DNA from: Thermofilaceae archaeon | GTDB lineage: Archaea; Thermoproteota; Thermoprotei; Thermofilales; Thermofilaceae | Assembly: GCA_027027675.1 (NCBI GenBank) | Contig: JALVKT010000144.1 | Coordinates: 1-9,026, forward strand | DNA: 9,026 nt | Direction: 5' to 3' | Shown: piece by piece, positions 1-5,966 of the stretch | Layout of the letters: every line of letters begins with the position of its first letter | Position numbering within the stretch: position 1 is the first letter of the stretch | The notes under the pieces: generated by a model | What the model was told of the DNA's origin: nothing | Databases searched by the model: none | The model's input: only the letters and a program-made list of their open reading frames with translations | Translations under genes and position numbers: made by a program

Positions 1-33
1 CAGGCCCCTCTCCCTTCTCACACTTAAACAGTC

Positions 34-45
34 TATTTAATATTT
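34..45 (+). promoter_or_regulatory. TATA-box promoter for the C/D box sRNA candidate
   Basis: An AT-only stretch (TATTTAATATTT) forms a good archaeal TATA element. Its centre lies about 25 nt upstream of position 65, which puts a transcription start two or so bases before the C box of the sRNA candidate. The spacing is seen; promoter activity is inferred. Confidence 0.5.
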
Positions 46-64
46 TCCCGAGAAGCTAGAACTT

Positions 65-122
65 CTGTGATGAAGCACGTCAACCTGACCCCCGGGGATG
101 ATGTAATTGGTCTTTGCTGACA
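65..122 (+). ncRNA. C/D box sRNA (2'-O-methylation guide) candidate
   Basis: All four boxes of an archaeal C/D box sRNA appear in order and at the usual spacing: box C GTGATGA (67-73, exact RUGAUGA), box D' CTGA (85-88), box C' ATGATGT (98-104, 6 of 7) and box D CTGA (117-120). C to D is 54 nt, normal for archaeal sRNAs bound by L7Ae, Nop5 and fibrillarin. The D' guide is 74-84 (11 nt) and the D guide 105-116 (12 nt). By the box+5 rule the methylated target bases would be those paired to T80 (an A) and C112 (a G). A TATA box sits about 25 nt upstream of the predicted 5' end. No strong terminal stem is visible, and the D'-C' spacer (9 nt, GC-rich) is a little long. I could not assign rRNA or tRNA targets from memory. 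A chance match of all boxes plus promoter is possible but unlikely. Confidence 0.72.
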
Positions 123-133
123 ACATAAAATTT

Positions 134-170
134 ACACCTACGGCGGTGTGGCCGTGCAGGGTCGTGACCC
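134..170. repeat. Two short inverted repeats between the sRNA and the ATPase promoter
   Basis: ACACC (134-138) pairs with GGTGT (145-149) across a 6-nt loop, and GGGTC (159-163) pairs with GACCC (166-170) around a 2-nt centre. They lie downstream of the sRNA and 30-60 nt upstream of the ATPase TATA box. They could be a protein-binding site or a processing signal; no function is shown by sequence alone. Confidence 0.35.
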
Positions 171-200
171 GAGTGCTTGCTTGAAACGGTTACGTGAAGA

Positions 201-208
201 TTTTATAT
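201..208 (+). promoter_or_regulatory. TATA box of the ATPase gene
   Basis: TTTTATAT, preceded by a purine-rich GAAGA that could act as the BRE, lies about 30 nt before the ATG at 238. A start site 25 nt downstream would fall at about 230, giving a leaderless or nearly leaderless mRNA. No Shine-Dalgarno sequence precedes the ATG, which fits. Confidence 0.55.
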
Positions 209-237
209 TGCCGCTATAATATTACTATGATAATATT

Positions 238-1521
238 ATGGTGAAAATAAATAGATGGGAGTGCAACGCCCTAGAAAACACCAGATCATGGCTGCTGGTC
301 TACGGGAGGAGAAAGGTCGGTAAAACGTGGCTACTCAGACACTGCACTCTCTGGAGCCTCTACATAACAGTGACGAGGAGCGGCAAATGCGTCACAGAGG
401 ACAGGAGAAAGCCCCCGTGGAGCCTGCAGGAGCCTGAGGAGTGTATCCGACGCCTCTCCCAGGAGCTGGCCAGAGGGGGAGCAATAGTGGTGCTCGACGA
501 GTTCCAGAGGCTCCCAGAGGAGTACTGGGACATCATAGCCCTTCTAGGTCGCGAGGCTAAGGGTACGCTCATACTCTGCGGCTCAAGCATGGGAATAGTT
601 AACAGAGTCTTTGATAAGAGAAGCCCCCTCCTAGGCCTCTTCGCGGCGTTCCACGTCAAGCTCGTATCCATGTCCGACGCGGTATCATCTCTCGCCGAAA
701 AACTGTCTCCGAGAGACGCCCTTCTCTGGGCACCCATTGCTAGAGACCCCTGGGCGATACCGCATCTCAACTTCAAAGAACCGCCCTGGATAGAGCTTAC
801 GCGGAAAGCACGGTCACTAGTGCCTGCAGCCCAGGGGCTCATAGGCGAAGTATTCCTGGAAGAGGAGAGAAAGCTTACCAGGCTCTACGAGGCAACTCTC
901 AGGCTCCTCGCCCTCGGCGAGTGGAACGCCGCTGCGATGGCGCAGAGACTCTACTCCTCCCGCCTAATCTCAGCGCCCCACCCCGGCGTTGTGACCGGCG
1001 TACTGGACGTCTTGGCGAAAATGGGCCTCGCCGCCCCCATACGGCTGTGGAAGACGCGGCGTGCAAAGGTGTACTACAGGCACGCCTCCCCCCTGCTCTC
1101 ACTGCTGCTCTACATGGACGAGTCGACGGCCGGGCTAGAGTACACGCCGAGACCAGAAGCTGTGAAGACGAGGTTCTCGATAGAGCTGCAGTTCGCGATA
1201 GGCGAGCTCCTAGCCGAACACCACGGCTACGTGCAGGCATACACGATCCTCCCCGGCGGTGAAGGAGACGTGGACGTCGTACTCCTCGACGAGAAGGGCC
1301 TACCCAGGTGGGCCTACGAGGTAAAGATGGGTGAAGCCACGAGCAAAGACGCGGAAAGGCTCTCCAGCATAGCGCGGAAACTAGGGATACCCCGGGTTGG
1401 AATTGTAAGCCTACTCGAGAAGCCCAGCCTCGAAACGGTGGACGAGACCCTGGGGCCAAGCGAACTGGTACGCGTCGCGCGCAACATTAAAAAGCGCCGC
1501 GAAAAACGGCCGCCAGGGTAG
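238..1521 (+). CDS. Archaeal AAA-type ATPase with C-terminal DUF234-like domain
   Basis: A 427-residue protein of the archaeal ATPase family found in many copies in thermophilic archaea; the cellular role of the family is largely unknown. Seen: Walker A GRRKVGKT (23-30), Walker B IVVLDEFQRL (83-92) with the catalytic D87-E88, and a sensor-like stretch LILCGSS followed by the SPLLG motif typical of this family. A winged-helix-like middle region follows. The C-terminus (about 310-400) matches the DUF234 region and has a PD-(D/E)xK-like arrangement: E316, D346 in GDVDVVLLD, and E361-V-K363. The N-terminus is short before Walker A, as in the family. Start: first ATG after a well-placed TATA box; a GTG follows immediately. 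The gene stands alone and ends one base from the convergent hydrolase stop. It could act on DNA or be a STAND-like switch protein; the function is not determined. Confidence 0.82.
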   Translation: MVKINRWECNALENTRSWLLVYGRRKVGKTWLLRHCTLWSLYITVTRSGKCVTEDRRKPPWSLQEPEECIRRLSQELARGGAIVVLDEFQRLPEEYWDIIALLGREAKGTLILCGSSMGIVNRVFDKRSPLLGLFAAFHVKLVSMSDAVSSLAEKLSPRDALLWAPIARDPWAIPHLNFKEPPWIELTRKARSLVPAAQGLIGEVFLEEERKLTRLYEATLRLLALGEWNAAAMAQRLYSSRLISAPHPGVVTGVLDVLAKMGLAAPIRLWKTRRAKVYYRHASPLLSLLLYMDESTAGLEYTPRPEAVKTRFSIELQFAIGELLAEHHGYVQAYTILPGGEGDVDVVLLDEKGLPRWAYEVKMGEATSKDAERLSSIARKLGIPRVGIVSLLEKPSLETVDETLGPSELVRVARNIKKRREKRPPG

Positions 1522-1522
1522 G

Positions 1523-2992
1523 CTAGACTACCCGGCCCTTCACCCCTTCACGGCTAGGCGTTATCGGCGTCGCACCCAGGAAAACCGTCTCCGCCCTCAC
1601 CCTCTCATACTCCTCCCTACTCCTAGGCTCCCGCCTCACATTGAACACTACAATGCTCGCCGGCATTTCGGGGGCAGAAGTGTAGAGCCGCAGCGCCTCG
1701 GGGAACTCGAGCCTCTCCTGGCTAGACACGCTCCATATTGGAAGCCCCTCAGCCCGCCCCCTGTCGACAGCCGCGTACACGCCCAGCCACGGGTTGTACG
1801 GCTCCACCGGGCTGTCCGAGGAGCCGGTCAAGTGCACGCCCCGAGCAAGCATGCTTTTAAACGCGTACACCCACCTAGCCCTCTCGCCGAGCCTCTCGAC
1901 TATCCACGTGTCACTCAAAATAAAGTGCGGCTGCACAGTCACCCAGGGCTTCACCTCTCCAAGCCCCTCCAATATGTCTGGCGGCGTCAAGCTGGCATGC
2001 TCTATCCTAAGCCTACCGCCGAGCTCGCGCGCAGCAGCCAAGGCCTCCTCCACTGCCCTGTCCCCTATGGCGTGAACCGCCACCCTCAGCCCAGCTGAAA
2101 CGGCAGGCGCGGCGGCCTCCAATATGCCATTCCGGTCCAGCAGTAGCCGCCCCGCAGTATCACCGTCGCTGTAGGGCTCCCTCAAAGCCGCTGTACGGGC
2201 CCCAAAGCTCCCATCGGCGAAGAGCTTTACACCCTCCACTAGGCGCGGGTAAAGGCTATGCGCCACCTCAAGGCTTTCCGCCTCGACATACGCCCTATAC
2301 TCAACCCTAGTCCTAGCTGCGCTGTAAGCGTCAAGCTCGAGCAGCGACGCTGACATCGAGTACACGCGCACCACGCCCAGCGACAGGTAGTCGTCGAGAA
2401 GCTTCTCTACAGCCCTGGCGGCCTCCTCAAGGCTTGGAGGCGGAATCCTAGACTCCACGTAGTAAACCGCGTCCTCAAATATTATCCCCGTAGGCCGCCC
2501 ATCGACGACCTCGACCAGATCCCCGAGGCCCGCCTCCAAGAGGCCAGTGGCTTCGAGAGTCCTCGTGTTCACAACCGCCGCGTGGCCGCACACGCGAACG
2601 AGGAGAACAGGGTTCCTAGGGGCAACGGCGTCAAGCTCCTCTATGCTCGGCGGCCTCTTCTCAGCAAGCCTTTCCTGGTCCCACCCCCTCCCCACTATCC
2701 ACTCGCCCGGCGCCTTGGCCTCGGCCGCCTCCCTAACAAGCCGCAGTATCTCCTCAACGCTCCCCGCCCCCCTCAGGTCAAGCCTAGCCTCCTCCAGGGC
2801 CGTCGAGAGGAGGTGCATATGCGTGTCCGCGAGGCCGGGGACTACGAGCCTCTGATCCGCGTCTATAGTGACAGCCGGCATGTAGCCTCCAAAGCCCCCG
2901 CTGAGCGTCTTGACGACGCCCTCAACGGGGTCGTAGATTATCGTGTCGTCGTCGCTCCACGGTATCCAGGCGTTCGTAACGGCTATATACAC
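1523..2992 (-). CDS. Amidohydrolase family 3 (YtcJ-like) metal-dependent hydrolase
   Basis: A 489-residue protein (from the GTG at 2992) of the Amidohydro_3/YtcJ branch of the amidohydrolase superfamily; members hydrolyse C-N bonds of amides or formamides, and the substrate here cannot be told. Seen, numbered from that start: HxH (H58, H60, in GLADTHMHL), the metal-bridging lysine in KLFADG (K256), H307 in VHAIGD, H332 in IEHASL, H356, and the catalytic aspartate in GSSDSP (D393). The metal centre therefore looks complete. The C-terminus is short and lacks the usual GSLEPGKxAD closing motif. Start: the frame stays open to 3067, but GTG 2992 has GGGGGAGG 8 nt upstream and begins right at the family's first beta strand; the extra 25 residues would overlap the divergent promoter. 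Transcribed divergently from trm5. Confidence 0.85.
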   Translation of the reverse strand: MYIAVTNAWIPWSDDDTIIYDPVEGVVKTLSGGFGGYMPAVTIDADQRLVVPGLADTHMHLLSTALEEARLDLRGAGSVEEILRLVREAAEAKAPGEWIVGRGWDQERLAEKRPPSIEELDAVAPRNPVLLVRVCGHAAVVNTRTLEATGLLEAGLGDLVEVVDGRPTGIIFEDAVYYVESRIPPPSLEEAARAVEKLLDDYLSLGVVRVYSMSASLLELDAYSAARTRVEYRAYVEAESLEVAHSLYPRLVEGVKLFADGSFGARTAALREPYSDGDTAGRLLLDRNGILEAAAPAVSAGLRVAVHAIGDRAVEEALAAARELGGRLRIEHASLTPPDILEGLGEVKPWVTVQPHFILSDTWIVERLGERARWVYAFKSMLARGVHLTGSSDSPVEPYNPWLGVYAAVDRGRAEGLPIWSVSSQERLEFPEALRLYTSAPEMPASIVVFNVRREPRSREEYERVRAETVFLGATPITPSREGVKGRVV

Positions 2993-3000
2993 GGCATAAC

Positions 3001-3010
3001 CCTCCCCCAA
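3001..3010 (-). promoter_or_regulatory. Shine-Dalgarno site fixing the hydrolase start
   Basis: On the minus strand TTGGGGGAGG ends 8 nt before the GTG at 2992. GGAGG is a strong match to the crenarchaeal 16S rRNA 3' end and is the main reason for choosing GTG 2992 over the longer frame to 3067. Confidence 0.55.
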
Positions 3011-3013
3011 ACA

Positions 3014-3050
3014 ACTATTATTTCTGCCCCTGCCGGGGCCCCTATATATG
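3014..3050. promoter_or_regulatory. Divergent promoter region: two TATA-like elements and an inverted repeat
   Basis: TATATA (3043-3048) is self-complementary. Read on the plus strand it lies about 25 nt before GTG 3071, giving a leaderless trm5 mRNA. Read on the minus strand it would start transcription near 3020 and leave a leader containing the hydrolase Shine-Dalgarno site. A second minus-strand element, AAATAATAG (3015-3023), could instead give a leaderless hydrolase mRNA. Between the two lies GCCCC-TGCC-GGGGC (3026-3039), a possible operator. Sequence and spacing are seen; usage is inferred. Confidence 0.5.
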
Positions 3051-3070
3051 AGGCCCAGGTTACTCACACT

Positions 3071-3937
3071 GTGAAGCTCCGCGACGCCCTCAGGGGAATC
3101 GTGCCCAAAGAACTCCTCCCACTAGTCCCCTCAAGCTTCGAGATAATAGGCTCGAGGGAGGCGGCGGTCGCGATAGTCGAGGTGCCCCCCGAGCTCGAGC
3201 CCTACGAGGAGGAGATAGGAGACGCCATACTAAGGCTCCACCGCAACGTAAAAGCCGTCTACAGAAAACTCGGGGGCAGGATCGGCGAGTACAGGGTCCG
3301 CCGCCTAAAACTCATAGCTGGGGAGCCCCTCACAGAGGTAGTCCACAAGGAGCACGGGTACAGGCTCAAGCTCGACGTCACAAAAGTCTACTTCTCCCCG
3401 CGTGAAGCCACGGAGAGGCAGAGAATAGCCTCGCTGGTAGCGCCGGGCGAGTGCGTAATGGTAATGTTCGCCGGCATAGGCCCCTACGCCATTGCCATCG
3501 CGAAGAAGCAGCCCGGAGTCGCCCGCGTGCCAGCAATAGAGCTGAACCCCGCCGCCTACTGCTACATGCTAGAAAACGTGGAGATAAACAGGCTTAGAGG
3601 CAAGGTGGAGCCGATACTCGGAGACGTGCGCGAGAGAGCCCCCGAGTGGACGGGCTGCTGCGACCGCGTCGTCATGCCACTACCCAAGGGGGCCCACCAC
3701 TTCATAGCGGAGGCGCTCCGCGTCCTAAAGCCCGGGGGCGGCCGCGTCCACTTCTACCACTGGGAAGCCGAGGAGGAGCTCTTCACAAAGGGGCGCCGCC
3801 TATTCGAGGAGAAGGCGCGTAGCCTGGGATACGTAGCCGTTGAGGAGGGCCACAGGATAGTCTCCCCCTACGCGCCCAGGGTCTACAAGGTGGTCTACGA
3901 CTTCCACGTGAAGCCGCTCAAGAGGGGGAGTTATTAG
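3071..3937 (+). CDS. trm5: tRNA (guanine37-N1)-methyltransferase, Trm5-like, without D1 domain
   Basis: SAM-dependent enzyme predicted to methylate N1 of G37 next to the anticodon, which prevents frameshifting. Numbered from GTG 3071 (288 aa): EYRVRR (73-78) then LIAGE, YFSPREATERQR (107-118, with R111, E115 and R116 in the places of the Methanocaldococcus Trm5 active-site residues as I recall them), SAM loop MFAGIGP (132-138), acidic ELNP motif, GDVRE, PLPK (203-206) and the C-terminal SYAPR-like SPYAPR. Methanocaldococcus Trm5 is about 336 aa and has an N-terminal D1 domain; here the protein starts at the D2 domain. Oddity: the conserved NLPK/NPPK motif reads PLPK, with proline where the catalytic asparagine is expected. 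Start: the frame is open upstream, but that part is antisense to the hydrolase and unlike D1; GTG 3071 sits 25 nt after a TATA box. The lysine in PLPK argues against the wyosine enzyme Taw22, which I recall as NPPY. Followed 26 nt later by the phosphomannomutase gene. Confidence 0.8.
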   Translation: MKLRDALRGIVPKELLPLVPSSFEIIGSREAAVAIVEVPPELEPYEEEIGDAILRLHRNVKAVYRKLGGRIGEYRVRRLKLIAGEPLTEVVHKEHGYRLKLDVTKVYFSPREATERQRIASLVAPGECVMVMFAGIGPYAIAIAKKQPGVARVPAIELNPAAYCYMLENVEINRLRGKVEPILGDVRERAPEWTGCCDRVVMPLPKGAHHFIAEALRVLKPGGGRVHFYHWEAEEELFTKGRRLFEEKARSLGYVAVEEGHRIVSPYAPRVYKVVYDFHVKPLKRGSY

Positions 3938-3963
3938 TGCCCCCGTAGCCTATACATCACGTC

Positions 3964-5304
3964 ATGGAGCTTCCGAGACACATATTCAGGGCCTATGATG
4001 TAAGGGGGATCTACGGGAAAGACATCACGCCCGACATTATGGCCCGCATAGGGGGCGCCGTGTCAAACTACAGGCGCGCCGTCTACGCGGTCGGCGCCGA
4101 CTTCAGGTTCAGCAGCCCAATTCTCAAGTCAGCCCTTATATCCGGCCTAACAGGGGCCGGCAGCGACGTCGTGGACATCGGACACGCGCCCATAGGCGTT
4201 GCAATGTACTCGACAAAACACCTCGGCTACGGGATGGCATACGTGACCGCCAGCCACCTGCCCCCCGAGTGGAACGGCGTGAAGCTTAGCGGCCCAAACG
4301 CCCAGCTAATGTACAAGGACGACGTCTACGCCATACGCGACATATTCCTCAGCGGCGTCGAGTGGGCGCCCCTAGGCTCCCAGGGAAGCTACGAGAAGCG
4401 CGACGTAATCCCCGAGTACCTGCGCTTCGCACAGAAAGTGACCGGCAGCAAGGGCGGGCTAAAGATACTTCTAGACTGTGGGAACGGGGCCACCTCTATA
4501 TTCGCCGCCCGCCTACTCAGAGACCTCGGCCACGAAGTCGTCACCATAAACTGCGACGTAGACCCCCGCTTCCCCGGCCGCGGCTCGGAGCCAACCCCTA
4601 GCACCCTGGGCTTGACGGCGAAGCTCGCCAGGGACCTGGGGGTAGACTTCGCCGTAGCCTTCGATGGGGACGGCGACAGGACGGTATTCATAGACGAGAA
4701 GGGCCGCGTACTCTCAGCGGAGCAGGCGGCGATCATAATGCTAAAGGGCAACGGGATAGGCGACGTGGTGGCAAACGTGGAGTGCAGCAAAATCCTCGAG
4801 CGCTTCGTCGGCGAACACGGCGGACACGTGACCCGCGTACCCGTCGGCCGAACCTACATGGTTCTCGAGATGGAGAAGGGGGACTACGTTCTAGGCGTGG
4901 AGAGCAGCGGCCACTACGTGGCCTACAGGAACGCCAACATGGACGACGGCATAATGACGCTACTCTTCTTCACGGAGGCCGTGGAGAAGCTGGGCCGCCC
5001 CCTCTCCGCACACGTGGTCCCCATGCCCCTGAGGAGGAAGCTCAAGCTAGAGGTGGGCGACGAGGAGAAGTTCAAGCTCGTAGAGGCCCTCAAGGAACGC
5101 TTCACTGCCAAGTATAGCCGCGTCGACACGATAGACGGGGTGCGCGTAGACTTCGAGAAGGGCTGGATCCTGGTCAGGCCGTCAAACACGGAGCCCGTAG
5201 TCAGGGTCACCATAGAGGCCGAGGACGAGGAGGAGCTTGCGAGGCTGGAAAGGCTCATCAGGAGCGCCGTGGAAGAAGTATTAGCTACTCTGCGGAAGAA
5301 ATAA
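3964..5304 (+). CDS. Phosphomannomutase/phosphoglucomutase
   Basis: A 446-residue member of the alpha-D-phosphohexomutase family, interconverting hexose 6-phosphate and hexose 1-phosphate (mannose and/or glucose). The products feed nucleotide sugars for protein glycosylation and lipid-linked sugars. Seen: N-terminal FRAYDVRG (9-16), phosphoserine loop TASHLPPEWNG with S97, metal loop DGDGDR (234-239), sugar-specificity loop GVESSGHY (311-318) and phosphate-binding loop RPSNTEP (405-411). The order and length are normal for archaeal ManB-type mutases. The serine loop reads SHLPP where SHNPP is commoner. Specificity for mannose versus glucose cannot be read from sequence; many archaeal enzymes use both. 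It begins 26 nt after trm5 with no clear Shine-Dalgarno site, so co-transcription with trm5 is likely, although CCTATACAT just upstream could act as part of a promoter. Confidence 0.9.
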   Translation: MELPRHIFRAYDVRGIYGKDITPDIMARIGGAVSNYRRAVYAVGADFRFSSPILKSALISGLTGAGSDVVDIGHAPIGVAMYSTKHLGYGMAYVTASHLPPEWNGVKLSGPNAQLMYKDDVYAIRDIFLSGVEWAPLGSQGSYEKRDVIPEYLRFAQKVTGSKGGLKILLDCGNGATSIFAARLLRDLGHEVVTINCDVDPRFPGRGSEPTPSTLGLTAKLARDLGVDFAVAFDGDGDRTVFIDEKGRVLSAEQAAIIMLKGNGIGDVVANVECSKILERFVGEHGGHVTRVPVGRTYMVLEMEKGDYVLGVESSGHYVAYRNANMDDGIMTLLFFTEAVEKLGRPLSAHVVPMPLRRKLKLEVGDEEKFKLVEALKERFTAKYSRVDTIDGVRVDFEKGWILVRPSNTEPVVRVTIEAEDEEELARLERLIRSAVEEVLATLRKK

Positions 5305-5309
5305 TTTTT
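5299..5309 (+). promoter_or_regulatory. AT-rich element at end of mutase gene: promoter of atpF cluster and/or T-tract terminator
   Basis: AAATAATTTTT overlaps the stop codon of the mutase. Its centre is about 25 nt upstream of position 5329, just ahead of atpF, so it may be the TATA box of the ATP synthase cluster. The T5 run right after the stop would also suit archaeal termination of the mutase transcript. A Shine-Dalgarno-like AGGCGTGAT (5326-5334) precedes the atpF ATG closely. Confidence 0.4.
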
Positions 5310-5337
5310 GCTGTTAACATTTACCAGGCGTGATTGC

Positions 5338-5661
5338 ATGAGCGTAGTGGCGATAGGCTCCTCACCGGCCATAGACTCTCTCAAACTGCTGGGCTTCAAA
5401 ATATACAAGGTTAGGGGGAAGATCGACAAGGAGGCCGAGGCGGAGATACTGAGCAAGATCCTTGAGAGCAAGGCCGTCGTACTGGAGGGAGAGATATACG
5501 CTACGCTGAGAAGCAAGATAAAGGAGCTCATAGAGGCGGCAGCGGAGCCTCCCCTACTAGTCGTGGTGCCGAGCACCGAGAAAAGTGAAACATATAGGCT
5601 TGAGGAGCTCTATAACTTGATCTCGCTTGCCGTGGGGGTGCAGCTGAAGTGGAAGAAATAA
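5338..5661 (+). CDS. atpF: A-type ATP synthase subunit F
   Basis: A 107-residue protein predicted to be subunit F, a small Rossmann-like protein bound to the central stalk (with D) of the archaeal A-type ATP synthase. Seen: N-terminal hydrophobic strand VVAIGSS (3-9), LLGFKIY (17-23) at the place of the family's FRLAG segment, AVVLEGEIY (46-54), the PPLLVVVPST strand (71-80), and a C-terminal amphipathic helix ending AVGVQL (98-103), as in family members ending AIGVEL. Identity to euryarchaeal F is low, so the call rests on pattern, size and neighbours. Start: ATG 5338 is preceded by a Shine-Dalgarno-like AGGCGTGAT; a TTG at 5308 would add ten residues but lies in the promoter element. Its stop overlaps the start of the next gene by 13 nt, implying translational coupling. 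Confidence 0.75.
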   Translation: MSVVAIGSSPAIDSLKLLGFKIYKVRGKIDKEAEAEILSKILESKAVVLEGEIYATLRSKIKELIEAAAEPPLLVVVPSTEKSETYRLEELYNLISLAVGVQLKWKK

Positions 5662-5966
5662 ACCTCAGTATTATCGTCGAGGAGGAACGCAAGGCTGAGA
5701 AGAAGATAGAGGAGGCCAAGAAAAAGGCCGAAGAGATACTGGCCAAGGCTAGGGAGGAGGCCCGCAGGATAATAGAGGAGGCACTCAGGGTCGAGGAGGA
5801 CGAGGAAGTCAACAAGCTACTACAGCAAGAGGAAGAACGCCTCAGAAAAGAGCTGGAGGAGATGGAGAAGAACTACAATAAGCGCCTCGAACAGCTCAGA
5901 GCCCTCCTAGAAGAAAAGAAGGGCGAAATACTAGAAGAGGTATACGCTGAACTGGTGAGATGGTAA
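5649..5966 (+). CDS. atpH: A-type ATP synthase subunit H (G) peripheral-stalk coiled coil
   Basis: A 105-residue, almost wholly helical, highly charged protein of the size and character of archaeal subunit H (also called G), which pairs with subunit E to form the peripheral stalk holding the A/B head. Seen: three 11-residue repeats at 20-30, 31-41 and 42-52 with the pattern I-EEA-KKxAEE, the periodicity of the right-handed coiled coil known for the E/H stalk, then a further charged helix (to about 100). No other domain is present. Start: GTG 5649 lies inside the end of atpF, 9 nt after GGGGGTG, which can act as a Shine-Dalgarno site; no later start keeps the N-terminus. The stop TAA overlaps the ATG of atpE. 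Any long charged coiled coil looks similar, but position directly before atpE makes the call firm. Confidence 0.75.
   Translation: MEEINLSIIVEEERKAEKKIEEAKKKAEEILAKAREEARRIIEEALRVEEDEEVNKLLQQEEERLRKELEEMEKNYNKRLEQLRALLEEKKGEILEEVYAELVRW

Noticed and set aside
70..120. A 16-codon open frame starting ATG in the upstream region
   Set aside because: It coincides with all four boxes of the C/D sRNA candidate; the ATG is part of box C and the TGA is the end of box D. Nothing else supports translation.
899..1459. Long minus-strand open frame inside the ATPase gene
   Set aside because: An Arg/Ser/Pro-rich product typical of the antisense of GC-rich coding DNA, with no recognisable motif; the sense strand has clear Walker motifs.
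2993..3067. 25-residue N-terminal extension of the hydrolase
   Set aside because: It runs through the divergent promoter, has no Shine-Dalgarno site and precedes the family's first beta strand; GTG 2992 has a strong Shine-Dalgarno site.
2582..3070. Upstream extension of the trm5 frame, with an ATG at 2582
   Set aside because: It is antisense to the hydrolase, which has a full set of catalytic residues there, and the added residues do not resemble a Trm5 D1 domain. A TATA box with leaderless spacing supports GTG 3071.
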